Assembly: GCF_022749515.1 (NCBI RefSeq)
Contig: NZ_CP094242.1
Span: 1,736,001 to 1,800,000, forward strand
DNA length: 64,000 nucleotides
Reading direction: 5' to 3'
Source: Morococcus cerebrosus
GTDB taxonomy: Bacteria > Pseudomonadota > Gammaproteobacteria > Burkholderiales > Neisseriaceae
The notes under the pieces are model-generated. The model saw only the letters and a program-made list of their open reading frames with translations, had not been told where the DNA came from and did not search any database. Each line of letters starts with the position of its first letter. Positions within the stretch are counted from its first letter, which is position 1. This document shows positions 8,043 to 17,426 of this stretch, in pieces. Made by a program: the position numbers and the translations under genes.

Positions 8043-9512
8043 ATGCACACACTCCCCCTGCTTACCCAACAGTTCGCCGAACTCTCGCCGTTTTTCTATT
8101 CCCGCGTTTCCCCTGAGCCGCTGACCGCGCCCTACTGGGTCGCCTTCAACACCGATTTGGCGGCAGAGTTGAATCTGGATACAGATTTTCAGACGACCGC
8201 CAACCTTGCCTACCTCAGCGGCAACGCCCCGCAATACGCGCCCGCGCCCATTGCCAGTGTTTACAGCGGCCATCAGTTCGGCGTCTATACCCCGCGTCTT
8301 GGCGACGGGCGCGCGATCTTGATTGGCGATTCCGTCGATGCCGCGGGACAACGCCAAGAGTGGCAGCTCAAAGGTGCGGGCAAAACGCCCTATTCCCGCT
8401 TTGCCGACGGGCGCGCCGTCTTGCGCTCCTCCATCCGCGAATACCTCTGTTCCGAAGCCATGCACGGTCTCGGCATCCCCACGACCCGCGCCCTCGCCCT
8501 GTGCGGCAGCGACGACCCCGTTTATCGGGAAACCGTCGAAACCGCCGCCGTCCTGACCCGCATCGCCCCGAGCTTTTTGCGTTTCGGCCATTTCGAATAC
8601 TTCTATTACACCGGCCGCGAAGCCGAAATCCAACAACTTGCCGACTACCTCATCCGGCATTACTACCACGACTGCCGAGATGCCGACAATCCCTATGCCA
8701 CCCTGTTGGAACAAATCCGCAACCGCACCGCCGATACCGTCGCCGCATGGCAAAGCGTCGGCTTCTGCCACGGCGTGATGAATACCGACAACATGTCTGC
8801 ATTGGGGCTGACCATAGACTACGGCCCTTTCGGCTTCCTCGACGACTACGACCGCCGCCACGTCTGCAACCATTCCGACACCCAAGGCCGCTACGCCTAC
8901 AATGCCCAGCCCTTCGTCGCCCATTGGAATTTCTCCGCCCTCGCCTCCTGCTTCGACACCCTCGTCCCACACGACACCCTCGAGCAACTCATCGACGGCT
9001 GGACAGAAGTTTTTCAGACGACCTATTTAGAGAAAATGCGCCGCAAACTCGGTTTGCAGCAAGCAGACAAGAGAGACGACGAAAGCCTTATCGCCGACCT
9101 CTTCGCCTCCCTGCAAGACCAAAAAACCGACTTCACCCTGTTTTTCAGGAACCTGTCCGAAGTCAGCAATACACACGGCGAACCCCTCCCGCCCAAACTC
9201 GAACAGACCTTCAAAAACGGCGTCCCGCCCGCCTTCATCCGCTGGCTCGGACGCTACCGCCAACGCCTGCGCGCCGAAAACAGCCATCCCGCCGAACGCG
9301 CATCACGCATGAACCGAACCAACCCGCTCTACATCCTGCGCAACTACCTTGCCGAACAAGCCATCGCCCAAGCCCGAAACGGCGACTACCGCGAAATCGA
9401 ACGCCTGCGCCGCTGCCTCGCCCGTCCCTTTGACGAACAGGCAGAGTTCGCCGACCTTGCCGAACCGCCGCCCGAAGGCAGCATTCCGGTTTGCGTCAGT
9501 TGTTCAAGTTGA
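8043..9512 (+). CDS. selO: Protein adenylyltransferase SelO (YdiU family)
   Basis: SelO is a pseudokinase-fold enzyme that transfers AMP from ATP to Ser, Thr or Tyr of proteins involved in redox homeostasis. The 489-residue product is the usual length. It has the conserved S-G-H-Q-F-G and R-L-G-D-G-R-A motifs, L-K-G-A-G-K-T-P-Y-S-R, the catalytic G-V-M-N-T-D-N-M stretch and D-Y-G-P-F-G-F-L-D. The C-terminus C-V-S-C-S-S keeps the redox cysteine at the place where animal SelO has selenocysteine. I start at ATG 8043; the frame runs further upstream, but there it is Correia-element DNA. Two DUS cores lie inside the gene. Confidence 0.93.
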   Translation: MHTLPLLTQQFAELSPFFYSRVSPEPLTAPYWVAFNTDLAAELNLDTDFQTTANLAYLSGNAPQYAPAPIASVYSGHQFGVYTPRLGDGRAILIGDSVDAAGQRQEWQLKGAGKTPYSRFADGRAVLRSSIREYLCSEAMHGLGIPTTRALALCGSDDPVYRETVETAAVLTRIAPSFLRFGHFEYFYYTGREAEIQQLADYLIRHYYHDCRDADNPYATLLEQIRNRTADTVAAWQSVGFCHGVMNTDNMSALGLTIDYGPFGFLDDYDRRHVCNHSDTQGRYAYNAQPFVAHWNFSALASCFDTLVPHDTLEQLIDGWTEVFQTTYLEKMRRKLGLQQADKRDDESLIADLFASLQDQKTDFTLFFRNLSEVSNTHGEPLPPKLEQTFKNGVPPAFIRWLGRYRQRLRAENSHPAERASRMNRTNPLYILRNYLAEQAIAQARNGDYREIERLRRCLARPFDEQAEFADLAEPPPEGSIPVCVSCSS

Positions 9513-9525
9513 ATGAGATTTCCAA

Positions 9526-9592
9526 CAAGGCAAAGGCGAAATCGCCCTATTCGGTCTGTAAGCCCCAAAAACTAAAAGGTCGTCTGAAAACC
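9526..9592 (+). repeat. Copy of the 3' end of yciO with its DUS arm
   Basis: From CAAGGCAAAGGCGA through CCCTATTCGGTCTGTAA to ACTAAAAGGTCGTCTGAAAACCC, this stretch matches the end of yciO plus its terminator arm (46304-46371), with only a few substitutions. Here it follows the selO stop codon and is untranslated. It looks like a recombination scar that brought in a foreign gene end together with a terminator. Confidence 0.75.
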
Positions 9593-9617
9593 CAAATTGG
9601 TTTTCAGACGACCTTTT
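9574..9617. terminator. DUS terminator between selO and the ABC permease
   Basis: AAAAGGTCGTCTGAAAACC and its complement form a long stem. It serves selO on the plus strand and the convergent permease on the minus strand. Confidence 0.82.
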
Positions 9618-9656
9618 GACATTGCCCCAGCCGAAAACAATCGGCTTATTCGGAAA

Positions 9657-10403
9657 TCAACGATGCTGCGGGTTGTAGCGGTTTTCCAAGCGCAGGAACA
9701 CCCAGCCCAAGAAAGTCGTCATCAAGAGATAAATCAGCGCGACGGTATAGAGCGGTTCTTCATAAACGGAATAGCGGCCACTAATCGTACTTTGCACATA
9801 AGCCAGCTCCGCCACGGCGATAACGGACAACAGCGAGCTGTCTTTCAAAAGCGTAATAAATTCGCTGGCAAGCGGCGGCAGCATACGGCGCAAAGCCTGC
9901 GGAAGAATCACATAGCGCATAGCCTGCGGATAAGTCAGACCCAGCGAGCGCGCCGCTTCCATCTGACCGCGGTCGATGGACTGGATGCCCGCGCGGAAAA
10001 TCTCGCAGATATACGCGCCGGAGTTGGCAATCAAGGCAAGCGAACCGGCAATCAGCGCGCCGTAAGAGCGTCGGATTTCCACCGCCTCGTCGCCGTTAAT
10101 CAGCAAACCGTCGGTAGGATGGACGAAAAACGGGAACCAGACGTAAGACCAAATCACAATCTGCACAAACAGCGGCGTACCACGGAACAACGTTACATAC
10201 AGCAGCGAAACCTTACGCAAAACCCAAGCCAGCGCGCGCATGGGCGCACCCGCCTTTTCCGGATGAATCAAGCGCGCCAGCGCGAGCAGCAGACCCAATA
10301 CGGAGCCGCCCGCCGTCGCCACTACGGTCAAGCCCAGCGTCGTCAGCGCGCCGTAGAAAAACATCCAGCGGTATTCGTAAATAATGTCAAACCGAAAATC
10401 CAT
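9657..10403 (-). CDS. Polar amino-acid ABC transporter permease
   Basis: A 248-residue inner-membrane permease of the HisM/GlnP type with about five membrane segments. The conserved EAA loop is at about residues 150-175 (E-A-A-R-S-L-G-L-T-Y-P-Q-A), and R-G-T-P-L lies near residue 73. It would form the channel of a polar amino-acid importer. No ATP-binding or substrate-binding gene is adjacent, so those subunits must be encoded elsewhere. The substrate cannot be told; related neisserial systems have been annotated for glutamine or cystine. It ends 40 bp from the shared DUS terminator. Confidence 0.85.
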   Translation of the reverse strand: MDFRFDIIYEYRWMFFYGALTTLGLTVVATAGGSVLGLLLALARLIHPEKAGAPMRALAWVLRKVSLLYVTLFRGTPLFVQIVIWSYVWFPFFVHPTDGLLINGDEAVEIRRSYGALIAGSLALIANSGAYICEIFRAGIQSIDRGQMEAARSLGLTYPQAMRYVILPQALRRMLPPLASEFITLLKDSSLLSVIAVAELAYVQSTISGRYSVYEEPLYTVALIYLLMTTFLGWVFLRLENRYNPQHR

Positions 10404-10701
10404 ACTCGTCCGCCTGTCTAAAACTCCGGGAAACGGTTTGCGGCAGCCGCCCGATTCCCGAACATTGGAAAAATGAAACTCGATATTTTACAAGAAAATA
10501 CATTCTTTGAATGCCTTTTTGTTAAATTAATCGGGTTGCCGTCCGTTTTTTTACATTTCCCCACCCGTCGCGCCTATCCGCCCATTGCCACTCCTAAATC
10601 CGTTTTCCTCTGAAAAAACAACGCCAAACAATCCCGATATGCCGCCGTAAAATTGACCGTCCCGACAAAAAGGCGGATAATCCGCCCATCCTTAAACACC
10701 T
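10404..10701. other. Intergenic region between the ABC permease and trhP
   Basis: About 300 bp with an AT-rich core (10470-10560). It should hold the divergent promoters of the permease and trhP. No gene, repeat or clear operator is visible apart from the DUS pair at its right edge. Confidence 0.4.
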
Positions 10702-10743
10702 TTTCAGACGACCTTTCCCCGTGATTCAAAAGGTCGTCTGAAA
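10702..10743. repeat. Inverted DUS pair upstream of trhP
   Basis: TTTCAGACGACCTTT and AAAGGTCGTCTGAAA face each other across 12 nt, only 20 bp before the trhP start. It could form a hairpin in the trhP leader; a terminator role is unlikely here because no gene ends upstream on the same strand. Confidence 0.6.
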
Positions 10744-10762
10744 CCTTTTATAAAGCTCGAAC

Positions 10763-12115
10763 ATGAAAGCACCCGAACTCCTTCTTCCCGCCGGCGGCCT
10801 TGAACGTATGCGCGCCGCCTACGATTACGGCGCAGATGCCGTTTATGCCGGCAGCCCGCGTTACTCCCTGCGCGCCCGCAACAACGAATTTGCCAAACTC
10901 GACGTCCTCGAGCAAGGCATTAAAGAAGCGCACGAGCGCAACAAAAAATTCTTTTTGACCGTCAACACCCTGCCGCACAATTCCAAACTCAAAACCTTCG
11001 TCGCCGACATGGAGCCGCTGATTGCCATGAAACCCGACGCGCTGATTATGGCGGATCCGGGTTTGATTATGACCGTGCGCGAAAAATGGCCGGAAATGCC
11101 GATCCACCTGTCCGTACAAGCCAACACCACCAACTACTGGGGCGTGAAATTCTGGCAGAACATCGGCGTCGAACGCATCATCCTGTCGCGCGAATTGAGC
11201 ATGGAAGAAATTGCCGAAATCCGCCAAGAATGCCCCGACATCGAACTCGAAGTCTTCATCCACGGCGCATTGTGCATCGCCTACTCAGGCCGTTGCCTAT
11301 TGTCGGGCTATTTCAACCACCGCGACCCCAACCAAGGTACCTGCACCAACTCCTGCCGTTGGGACTACAAAGTTCACAACGCCACTGAAAGCGATGCGGG
11401 CGACGCCCAGCTTCTGCAAGGCTTCAACTTTGAAAAAGCCCAAGAAGAAGCCAACCAAAACTTCGAAGGCATCAACGGTCAGAAACGCCACCCCTACGCC
11501 GACAAAGTCTTCCTGATTGAAGAGTCCAACCGCCCAGGCGAAATGATGCCGATTATGGAAGACGAACACGGCACCTACATCATGAATTCCAAGGACCTGC
11601 GCGGTATCGAAGTCGTCGAAAAACTCGCCAAAATCGGCGTGGACAGCCTCAAAGTCGAAGGCCGCACCAAGTCGCTCTACTACGTCGCCCGCGTCTCCCA
11701 GTCCTACCGCAAAGCGATTGACGACGCCGTTGCAGGCCGTCCGTTCGACTACAGTTTGCTGAGCGAACTCGAAGGCCTCGCCAACCGCGGCTACACCAGC
11801 GGCTTCCTCGAACGCCACCAAACCCAAGACTATCAAAACTACCTCAGCGGCCATTCCACCGCCAAACAAAGCCAATACGTCGGCCACGTTACCGAAATCG
11901 ACGCCGAAGGCTGGGCAACGGTGGAAGTCAAAAACCGCTTCGCCGTCGGCGACACTTTGGAAATCATCCACCCCGAAGGCAACCAAACCGTCACGCTGGA
12001 ACAAATGACCCGCAAAGGCGCAGCCGTCGAAGTCGCCCCGGGCAACGGCATCCAAGTCAAAATCCCGAATATGCAGGGTAAAGAAAAAGCCTTGCTGGCT
12101 CGGGTCATCAAATAA
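10763..12115 (+). CDS. trhP: tRNA 5-hydroxyuridine modification protein TrhP (YegQ, U32 family)
   Basis: TrhP acts in prephenate-dependent hydroxylation of U34 in tRNAs, the first step to cmo5U/mo5U. The 450-residue product starts with the U32 signature P-E-L-L-L-P-A-G and keeps H-G-A-L-C-I-A-Y-S-G-R-C, followed by further cysteines (G-T-C-T-N-S-C) that suit an iron-sulfur cluster. The length matches E. coli YegQ (about 453). The C-terminal beta domain (about 370-450) is typical. It is monocistronic, ending in a DUS hairpin. Older annotations call it a collagenase or peptidase, for which there is little support. Confidence 0.88.
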   Translation: MKAPELLLPAGGLERMRAAYDYGADAVYAGSPRYSLRARNNEFAKLDVLEQGIKEAHERNKKFFLTVNTLPHNSKLKTFVADMEPLIAMKPDALIMADPGLIMTVREKWPEMPIHLSVQANTTNYWGVKFWQNIGVERIILSRELSMEEIAEIRQECPDIELEVFIHGALCIAYSGRCLLSGYFNHRDPNQGTCTNSCRWDYKVHNATESDAGDAQLLQGFNFEKAQEEANQNFEGINGQKRHPYADKVFLIEESNRPGEMMPIMEDEHGTYIMNSKDLRGIEVVEKLAKIGVDSLKVEGRTKSLYYVARVSQSYRKAIDDAVAGRPFDYSLLSELEGLANRGYTSGFLERHQTQDYQNYLSGHSTAKQSQYVGHVTEIDAEGWATVEVKNRFAVGDTLEIIHPEGNQTVTLEQMTRKGAAVEVAPGNGIQVKIPNMQGKEKALLARVIK

Positions 12116-12120
12116 TCATG

Positions 12121-12148
12121 AGGTCGTCTGAAAACTTTCAGACGACCT
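12121..12148. terminator. DUS hairpin after trhP
   Basis: AGGTCGTCTGAAA and its complement are separated by a few bases, starting 6 bp beyond the trhP stop and followed by TTTTG. Confidence 0.82.
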
Positions 12149-12566
12149 TTTGCCTTTCCTTCTCCGCTTCTTCTAAAATATCCAAATAAACGGTTTCAAA
12201 ACATTCCTTCAATATTAATATATCCTTATTTTTTCATATTGATTTAACAAGAAAATTTCCTCTGCAATCTTTAATCAATAAAATATAAATGTTTTCAAAA
12301 CTTAACGTCTGTATATAAGCCATTGATTCTTTGGTTAGTTGCTTCATGAATAGGGTGATTGGTTGAAAATCGATATTGCTGCGGTTTGCTAAGTAGGAAG
12401 TTATCAGATAAGGTGTACTACAAGCGGTTACATCCGTGAGTATAAAATTAATCAATAAGATAGTTGATTCAATATAAAACTGTTACATCTCACAACAAAC
12501 GGAAGGCTCTCCCCCCGACCGTTTGCACATCAAACCGTTTGCACACCAAACAGAAAGGAAAAAACC
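12149..12566. other. AT-rich intergenic region
   Basis: Roughly 420 bp of unusually AT-rich DNA (especially 12180-12300). The only open frame (12234-12455, minus) has no ribosome site and no recognisable product. The right part must hold the promoter and leader of the small membrane-protein gene. I see no repeat or RNA gene. Confidence 0.4.
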
Positions 12567-12725
12567 ATGCTTCATTATGCAGTTGTTTTCTTCGTCATCG
12601 CCATTATTGCAGCCGTACTGGGCTTTGGTGGTATTGCAGGCAGCGCGGCAGGTATCGCTAAAATCCTGTTTGTCGGTTTCCTGATTTTGTCAGTGTTGTC
12701 CCTGATTTTTGGCAAGAAAAAATAA
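12567..12725 (+). CDS. Small DUF1328/YtjA family membrane protein
   Basis: A 52-residue hydrophobic protein. It has two membrane segments (about residues 4-22 and 28-48) joined by a Gly/Ala-rich turn ([13 protein letters not shown]), then a short basic tail F-G-K-K-K. This is the pattern of the UPF0391/YtjA family. A good ribosome site AAAGGA lies 7 bp before the ATG. The function of the family is unknown; it is often stress-related in other bacteria. The following DUS hairpin ends transcription. Confidence 0.85.
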   Translation: MLHYAVVFFVIAIIAAVLGFGGIAGSAAGIAKILFVGFLILSVLSLIFGKKK

Positions 12726-12783
12726 AACTGACAAACAGATAAGGCGTAACCACGCTACCTTCTGAATGAACGTTTTTTAAAAC

Positions 12784-12814
12784 AAAGGTCGTCTGAAATT
12801 TTCAGACGACCTTT
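12784..12814. terminator. Bidirectional DUS terminator
   Basis: AAAGGTCGTCTGAAA and its complement meet with almost no loop, between the small membrane-protein gene (plus) and the end of gcvP (minus). Confidence 0.85.
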
Positions 12815-12828
12815 CTTCATGTCAAACC

Positions 12829-15681
12829 TTAATCTTCATACGCTTCCATCGGCGGGCAGGTGCAGACCAGATTCCGGTCGCCGTACACGTCGTCCACGCG
12901 GTTGACGCTCGGCCAGAATTTGTTTTCGCGCACGAAAGGCAGCGGGAAGACGGCTTCTTCGCGGGAGTACGGATGCGCCCATTCGCCGGTTACATCGGCG
13001 GCGGTGTGCGGGGCGTTGACCAGTGGGTTGTCGTCTTTCGGCCATTCGCCGCGTTCGACTTTCAACACTTCCTGTTTGATTTGTTTCAGGGCGGCGATGA
13101 AGCGGTCGAGTTCGGCTTTGCTCTCGCTTTCGGTCGGCTCGATCATCAGCGTGCCGGCAACGGGGAAGGAGACGGTCGGGGCGTGGAAGCCGTAGTCCAT
13201 CAGGCGTTTGGCGATGTCGGTTTCGGTGATGCCGCTTTCGGCTTTGAGCGGACGCAAATCGACGATACATTCGTGCGCGACGCGGCCGTTTTTGCCTGTG
13301 TAGAGGACGGGATAGTCTTCGCTCAGGCGTTTGGCGACGTAGTTGGCGTTGAGCAATGCCCAGCGCGTTGCCTGCTCCATGCCTTGTTTGCCCATCATGG
13401 TCAGGTACATCCAGGTAATCGGCAGGATGGACGCGGAACCGAACGCAGCGGCGGCAACGGCGGTTTGCTCGGCACTTGCGCTGTGCGTGTCGGTCAGGGT
13501 ATGGCCTGGGGCAAATGGGGCGAGGTGGGCTTTCAGACCGATGGGCCCCATGCCCGGGCCGCCGCCGCCGTGGGGGATGCAGAAGGTTTTGTGCAGGTTC
13601 ATGTGCAATACGTCCGCGCCGACTTCGGCGGGCTGCATGATGCCGATTTGGGCGTTGAGGTTGGCGCCGTCCATGTAAACCTGTCCGCCGTTTTCATGGA
13701 TGATGCGGCAGATGTCGCGGATGCCTTCTTCGTACACGCCGTGGGTGGACGGGTAGGTAATCATGATGGCGGACAAGGCGTCGCGGTGTTGCTCGGCTTT
13801 GGCTTTCAAATCGTCGATGTTGACGTTGCCGTGTTCGTCGGTATCGACGACGACGACTTTCAAACCGAGCATGGCGGCGGTGGCGGGGTTGGTGCCGTGG
13901 GCGGACTTGGGAATCAGGCAGATGTTGCGGTGCGCTTCGCCTTGGGCTTCCTGATAGCGGCGGATGGCAAGCATACCGCTGTATTCGCCCTGCGCGCCGG
14001 AGTTGGGCTGGAAGGAAATCGCGTCAAAACCGGTAATGGCTTTCAGGCTGTTCTCCATGTCGGTCAGGAGTTCGCGGTAGCCTGCGGTTTGGGTTTCGGG
14101 GGCGTAGGGGTGGATGTCGGAGAATTCCGCCCAAGTAATCGGCAGCATTTCGGCGGTAGCGTTGAGCTTCATGGTGCAACTGCCCAGCGAAATCATGCTG
14201 CGGTTCATCGCCAAATCGCGGTCTTCGAGTTTTTTCAGGTAGCGCAGCATTTCGTGTTCGGTGTGGTAACGGTTGAACACGGGATGTTGCAAGATATTGT
14301 CTTGGCGCAGGAATTCGGTTTTCAGACGACCTTTGACGTCGTCTGAAAGCGTGAAGGTGTTGTTGCCGGTGAAGGCATAGTACAACACGGCAAGGTCTTC
14401 GCGCACAGATGTTTCGTGGAAGGCGGCGGCGATTCGGGTGTCGCTGACGCGGTGCAGGTTGTAGCCCAGCTCCAAAGCGGTTTGAAATGCTTTGTCCGCC
14501 TTGTCTTTGCTGCCGAAATCGACGGTAACGGTATCGAAGAAGACTTCGTGAACCACTTTCAGGCCGTCTGAAGCCAGCGCGTCGGCAAAGGCGGAAGCCA
14601 GCGCGTGAATGCGGTTGGCGATGCGTTTCACGCCTTCGGGGCCGTGATAAACGGCGTACATGCCCGCCAAGTTCGCCAGCAATGCTTGCGCGGTACAAAT
14701 ATTGGATGTGGCTTTTTCGCGGCGGATGTGTTGCTCGCGGGTCGATAGCGCCATGCGCAGCGCGGGTTTGCCCGATGCGTCTTTGGATACGCCGATGATG
14801 CGGCCGGGGGCGGAGCGTTTGAACTCGTCTTTAAACGCGAAATAAGCGGCGTGCGGCCCGCCGAAGCCCATCGGTACGCCGAAGCGTTGCGTGTTGCCCA
14901 ACGCAATGTCCGCGCCCAACTCGGCAGGCGATTTCAGCAAGACCAAGCTCATGATGTCGGCGGCAACGGCAACAATCGTGCCTTTGGCTTTCAGACGACC
15001 TATGACGTCCTGCAAGTTTTGTACGTCGCCGTCTTTGCCGACGTATTGGAACAGCGCGCCGAAGTATTCGCCTTCATCCGCTTTGGCAAAATCGCCGACC
15101 ACCAGCTCGAAGCCGAAATATTTGGCACGGGTTTTCATCACGTCCAAAGTCTGCGGATAGACGCGCTCGTCCACAAAGAAACGTTCGGATTTCACCTTGC
15201 CCACGCGGTGCGCCATCGCCATTGCTTCGGCGGCAGCGGTCGCCTCGTCCAGCAAAGACGCGCCCGCCACAGGGAAACCGGTCAAATCTATGCACACCTG
15301 CTGGAAGTTCAACAACGCTTCCAAACGCCCTTGCGCGATTTCCGCCTGATACGGCGTGTAGGCGGTGTACCAGCCCGGATTTTCCAATACGTTGCGCAAA
15401 ATCACGTTCGGCACGCGGGTCGGGTAATAGCCCAAACCGATATAGGATTTGTTGATCACGTTTTTCGCCGCAATGGCTTTCAGCTTCGCCAAAGCATCCG
15501 CCTCGGTCAGGGCTTCGGGCAGGTCGAGTTCGGACGGCATACGGATGCTTTGCGGCACGGTGTTGCCGACAAAATCGTCCATGCTCTTCTCGCCGAGCGC
15601 TTCCAACAGCGCAGCCTCGTCGCCGAAACTCAAATGACGCGCGGCAAATTCGTTGGGGTTGAACAGTTCGGATAGTTTCAT
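12829..15681 (-). CDS. gcvP: Glycine dehydrogenase (decarboxylating), P-protein
   Basis: The P-protein decarboxylates glycine and passes the aminomethyl group to lipoyl-GcvH. The 950-residue product is the fused homodimeric type, with two aminotransferase-like halves. The PLP lysine is in H-M-N-L-H-K-T-F near residue 700, followed by the Gly-rich loop G-G-G-G-P-G-M-G-P. The C-terminus C-T-C-P-P-M-E is typical. The start ATG has AAGGAGTAGAA upstream. It is separated from gcvH by tag, and a pair of DUS copies lies within its upstream region, so it may have its own promoter. Confidence 0.96.
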   Translation of the reverse strand: MKLSELFNPNEFAARHLSFGDEAALLEALGEKSMDDFVGNTVPQSIRMPSELDLPEALTEADALAKLKAIAAKNVINKSYIGLGYYPTRVPNVILRNVLENPGWYTAYTPYQAEIAQGRLEALLNFQQVCIDLTGFPVAGASLLDEATAAAEAMAMAHRVGKVKSERFFVDERVYPQTLDVMKTRAKYFGFELVVGDFAKADEGEYFGALFQYVGKDGDVQNLQDVIGRLKAKGTIVAVAADIMSLVLLKSPAELGADIALGNTQRFGVPMGFGGPHAAYFAFKDEFKRSAPGRIIGVSKDASGKPALRMALSTREQHIRREKATSNICTAQALLANLAGMYAVYHGPEGVKRIANRIHALASAFADALASDGLKVVHEVFFDTVTVDFGSKDKADKAFQTALELGYNLHRVSDTRIAAAFHETSVREDLAVLYYAFTGNNTFTLSDDVKGRLKTEFLRQDNILQHPVFNRYHTEHEMLRYLKKLEDRDLAMNRSMISLGSCTMKLNATAEMLPITWAEFSDIHPYAPETQTAGYRELLTDMENSLKAITGFDAISFQPNSGAQGEYSGMLAIRRYQEAQGEAHRNICLIPKSAHGTNPATAAMLGLKVVVVDTDEHGNVNIDDLKAKAEQHRDALSAIMITYPSTHGVYEEGIRDICRIIHENGGQVYMDGANLNAQIGIMQPAEVGADVLHMNLHKTFCIPHGGGGPGMGPIGLKAHLAPFAPGHTLTDTHSASAEQTAVAAAAFGSASILPITWMYLTMMGKQGMEQATRWALLNANYVAKRLSEDYPVLYTGKNGRVAHECIVDLRPLKAESGITETDIAKRLMDYGFHAPTVSFPVAGTLMIEPTESESKAELDRFIAALKQIKQEVLKVERGEWPKDDNPLVNAPHTAADVTGEWAHPYSREEAVFPLPFVRENKFWPSVNRVDDVYGDRNLVCTCPPMEAYED

Positions 15682-15756
15682 TTCTACTCCTTCGGTGTTG
15701 TAGGAATCTGCCGTTGGGCAGGTGTTTTGATGTTTCAGACGACGTTTGGATTCGGG

Positions 15757-15827
15757 AGGTCGTCTGAAAACATTTATTTAAAAATAAATACGGTAAGTGA
15801 TATTAAAAACCCGTTTTCAGACGACCT
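15757..15827. repeat. Long-loop inverted DUS pair between gcvP and tag
   Basis: AGGTCGTCTGAAAAC and its complement are separated by about 40 nt of AT-rich DNA. The right copy overlaps the end of tag and supplies its last codons and stop. Confidence 0.7.
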
Positions 15828-16368
15828 CTGCCCATTTCGGGCGGCATTCTAAAACTTCTTGATAAACCGGACAGCTTTCAATATGCGCGCCGGGCAGGTA
15901 GCCGGTACTCATCAGAAATTCGCCGACGATTTCGCCACCGACAAATTTGAAATGTTTTTTAAACAGCTTCACCCATTCGGCTTTGTCGAGCGGATGGTGT
16001 GCATCCAGCCAGTTTTTGAATGAGCCGTATTCTTGCTGTATTTGTTTGATTTGCCGTGCGTTATAAATCGCAGCATTGATTTTCAAGCGGTTGCGGACGA
16101 TGCCTGCATCGGCAAGCAGGCGTTCGATGTCGGCTTCGTCGAATGCGGCGACAGTGTCAATATCGAAATCTTTAAATGCAGCCCGAAACGCCTGTTGTTT
16201 CTTCAGCATCAACGTCCAGCTCAAACCCGCCTGATTGATTTCCAAAACCAGCCGTCCGAACAACTCATTGTCGTCTGAAATCGGAAAACCGTATTGCTTA
16301 TCGTGGTAATGTTTGTTCGGATTGTCCGTATTGTTCGGAAGGGCGGCAACAAATTCGCAGTAATTCAT
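15817..16368 (-). CDS. tag: DNA-3-methyladenine glycosylase I (Tag)
   Basis: Tag excises 3-methyladenine from alkylated DNA. The 183-residue product shows the family pattern: zinc ligands Cys4 and His17 near the N-terminus (Y-H-D-K-Q-Y-G), and the C-terminal G-A-H-x3-C. The catalytic region is L-E-I-N-Q-A-G-L-S-W. The last codons GAG-GTC-GTC-TGA are a DUS, so the C-terminus A-E-V-V is DUS-encoded. The gene lies between gcvH and gcvP, but its product has no link to glycine cleavage. Confidence 0.88.
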   Translation of the reverse strand: MNYCEFVAALPNNTDNPNKHYHDKQYGFPISDDNELFGRLVLEINQAGLSWTLMLKKQQAFRAAFKDFDIDTVAAFDEADIERLLADAGIVRNRLKINAAIYNARQIKQIQQEYGSFKNWLDAHHPLDKAEWVKLFKKHFKFVGGEIVGEFLMSTGYLPGAHIESCPVYQEVLECRPKWAEVV

Positions 16369-16389
16369 GTTTTATCGGTCAAGCGAAAC

Positions 16390-16432
16390 AAAGGTCGCCT
16401 GAAAACCTAAAACGGGGTTTCAGACGACCTTT
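16390..16432. terminator. Imperfect DUS hairpin after gcvH
   Basis: AAAGGTCGCCTGAAAACC pairs with GGTTTCAGACGACCTTT; the left copy has one changed base (GCC for GTC), so only the right one is a canonical DUS. It lies between the ends of gcvH and the start of tag on the minus strand. Confidence 0.7.
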
Positions 16433-16475
16433 CAAAATCAAAACGCGGCAAAATGCCTGCCGCGCCATTTTAAAA

Positions 16476-16862
16476 TCAATCCACTTCGCCCGCGTATTGC
16501 TCGGCAGTCAGCAGGCCGTCGTAGTCTGCAGGGTTGACAGGTTTGATTTTGAAAAACCAGCCTGCACCGTAAGGGTCGCTGTTGGCGGTTTCCGGCGCGC
16601 TGGGCAAATCTTCGTTGACGGCAACGACTTCGCCTGCAATCGGCGCGTACACGTCGGACGCGGCTTTCACAGACTCAACCACACCGGCTTGTTCTTCAGC
16701 GGCAAGGTTTGCGCCGACTTCGGGCAGCTCGACGAACACGATGTCGCCCAATAACTCTTGCGCGTGGTGGGTAATGCCGACGGTGATGGTACCGTCTTCT
16801 TCAAGGCGCAGCCATTCGTGGCTGGCAACGTATTTCAGTTCGGCTGGGATGTTGTTGCTCAT
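16476..16862 (-). CDS. gcvH: Glycine cleavage system H-protein
   Basis: GcvH is the lipoylated carrier that shuttles the aminomethyl intermediate between GcvP, GcvT and lipoamide dehydrogenase. The 128-residue product has the lipoyl site E-S-V-K-A-A-S-D, with the modified lysine at Lys66, and the family C-terminus G-W-F-F-K-I-K. The start ATG follows GGAGAATTAACC. It sits 66 bp downstream of the lysozyme-inhibitor-like gene on the same strand, so it is probably reached by read-through from gcvT. Confidence 0.95.
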   Translation of the reverse strand: MSNNIPAELKYVASHEWLRLEEDGTITVGITHHAQELLGDIVFVELPEVGANLAAEEQAGVVESVKAASDVYAPIAGEVVAVNEDLPSAPETANSDPYGAGWFFKIKPVNPADYDGLLTAEQYAGEVD

Positions 16863-16928
16863 GGTTAATTCTCCATTGGTTTTTTGGTTTGAAGGTCGTC
16901 TGAATCATGCTGTCTCAGGCAGATTGTT

Positions 16929-17378
16929 TCACGGTTTTTCCAACATTGCTTCTAATTTTTGCTGATCTCGTTTATACCAATTTATTAAATAATTTTCTTC
17001 TATTCGGCTACGCGAGCCATAACGTATCACGTTTAAATATCCATTATCATTATGTTTAAACTGAATTCCCACCAACTTTCTAGAATTAATTAAAAAATAA
17101 ATGATATTGTCTGAACAATTATGTGGTTCACATACTGTTGCTCGTTGGTATTTCTGTGAACCAATTATTACAGGTTCTAATGGTGTAGCAACACCCCCCG
17201 CCCCTTTCAACCAATCATCATTTTTATCTCTGACTTCTCGCCATACTTCTTGTCCCCAAATTGCTTTATACGGCTGTTTTTTCACCAAATCAAAAGGATA
17301 AATCTCTTTAGCAGAAGCAAACCCCGTAACTAGTACCCAAAATGTAGCTGCAATTGTTATAACCTTACTTTTTCTCAT
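16929..17378 (-). CDS. Ivy-like periplasmic inhibitor of vertebrate lysozyme
   Basis: A 149-residue protein with a Sec signal peptide (about residues 1-23). The core has D-W-L-K-G-A-G-G-V-A-T-P, a beta stretch, then C-E-P-H-N-C-S-D-N (Cys83 to Cys88). E. coli Ivy has the same layout, with the loop C-K-P-H-D-C whose His plugs the c-type lysozyme active site. Here the Lys is Glu, but His86 and both cysteines remain. The gene is visibly more AT-rich than the gcv genes around it and interrupts gcvT-gcvH, which suggests later arrival. The family call rests on motif and layout; activity is unproven. Confidence 0.68.
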   Translation of the reverse strand: MRKSKVITIAATFWVLVTGFASAKEIYPFDLVKKQPYKAIWGQEVWREVRDKNDDWLKGAGGVATPLEPVIIGSQKYQRATVCEPHNCSDNIIYFLINSRKLVGIQFKHNDNGYLNVIRYGSRSRIEENYLINWYKRDQQKLEAMLEKP

Positions 17379-17426
17379 AAAAGTTACCTATTTCATTTTG
17401 AATTCATAATTTTCGAAGAGGACAGT

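Noticed and set aside
12234..12455. 73-codon open frame in AT-rich DNA
   Set aside because: No ribosome site and no recognisable product; AT-rich DNA gives such frames by chance.
12973..14346. 457-codon open frame antisense to gcvP
   Set aside because: It is a frame shadow of gcvP, caused by GC-rich codons; no ribosome site or family motif.
15682..15720. CACCGAAGGAG before gcvP, considered as a third glycine aptamer
   Set aside because: Only the one core string is present, with no paired arms or CTCAGG/GGACAG half; it is simply the gcvP ribosome site.
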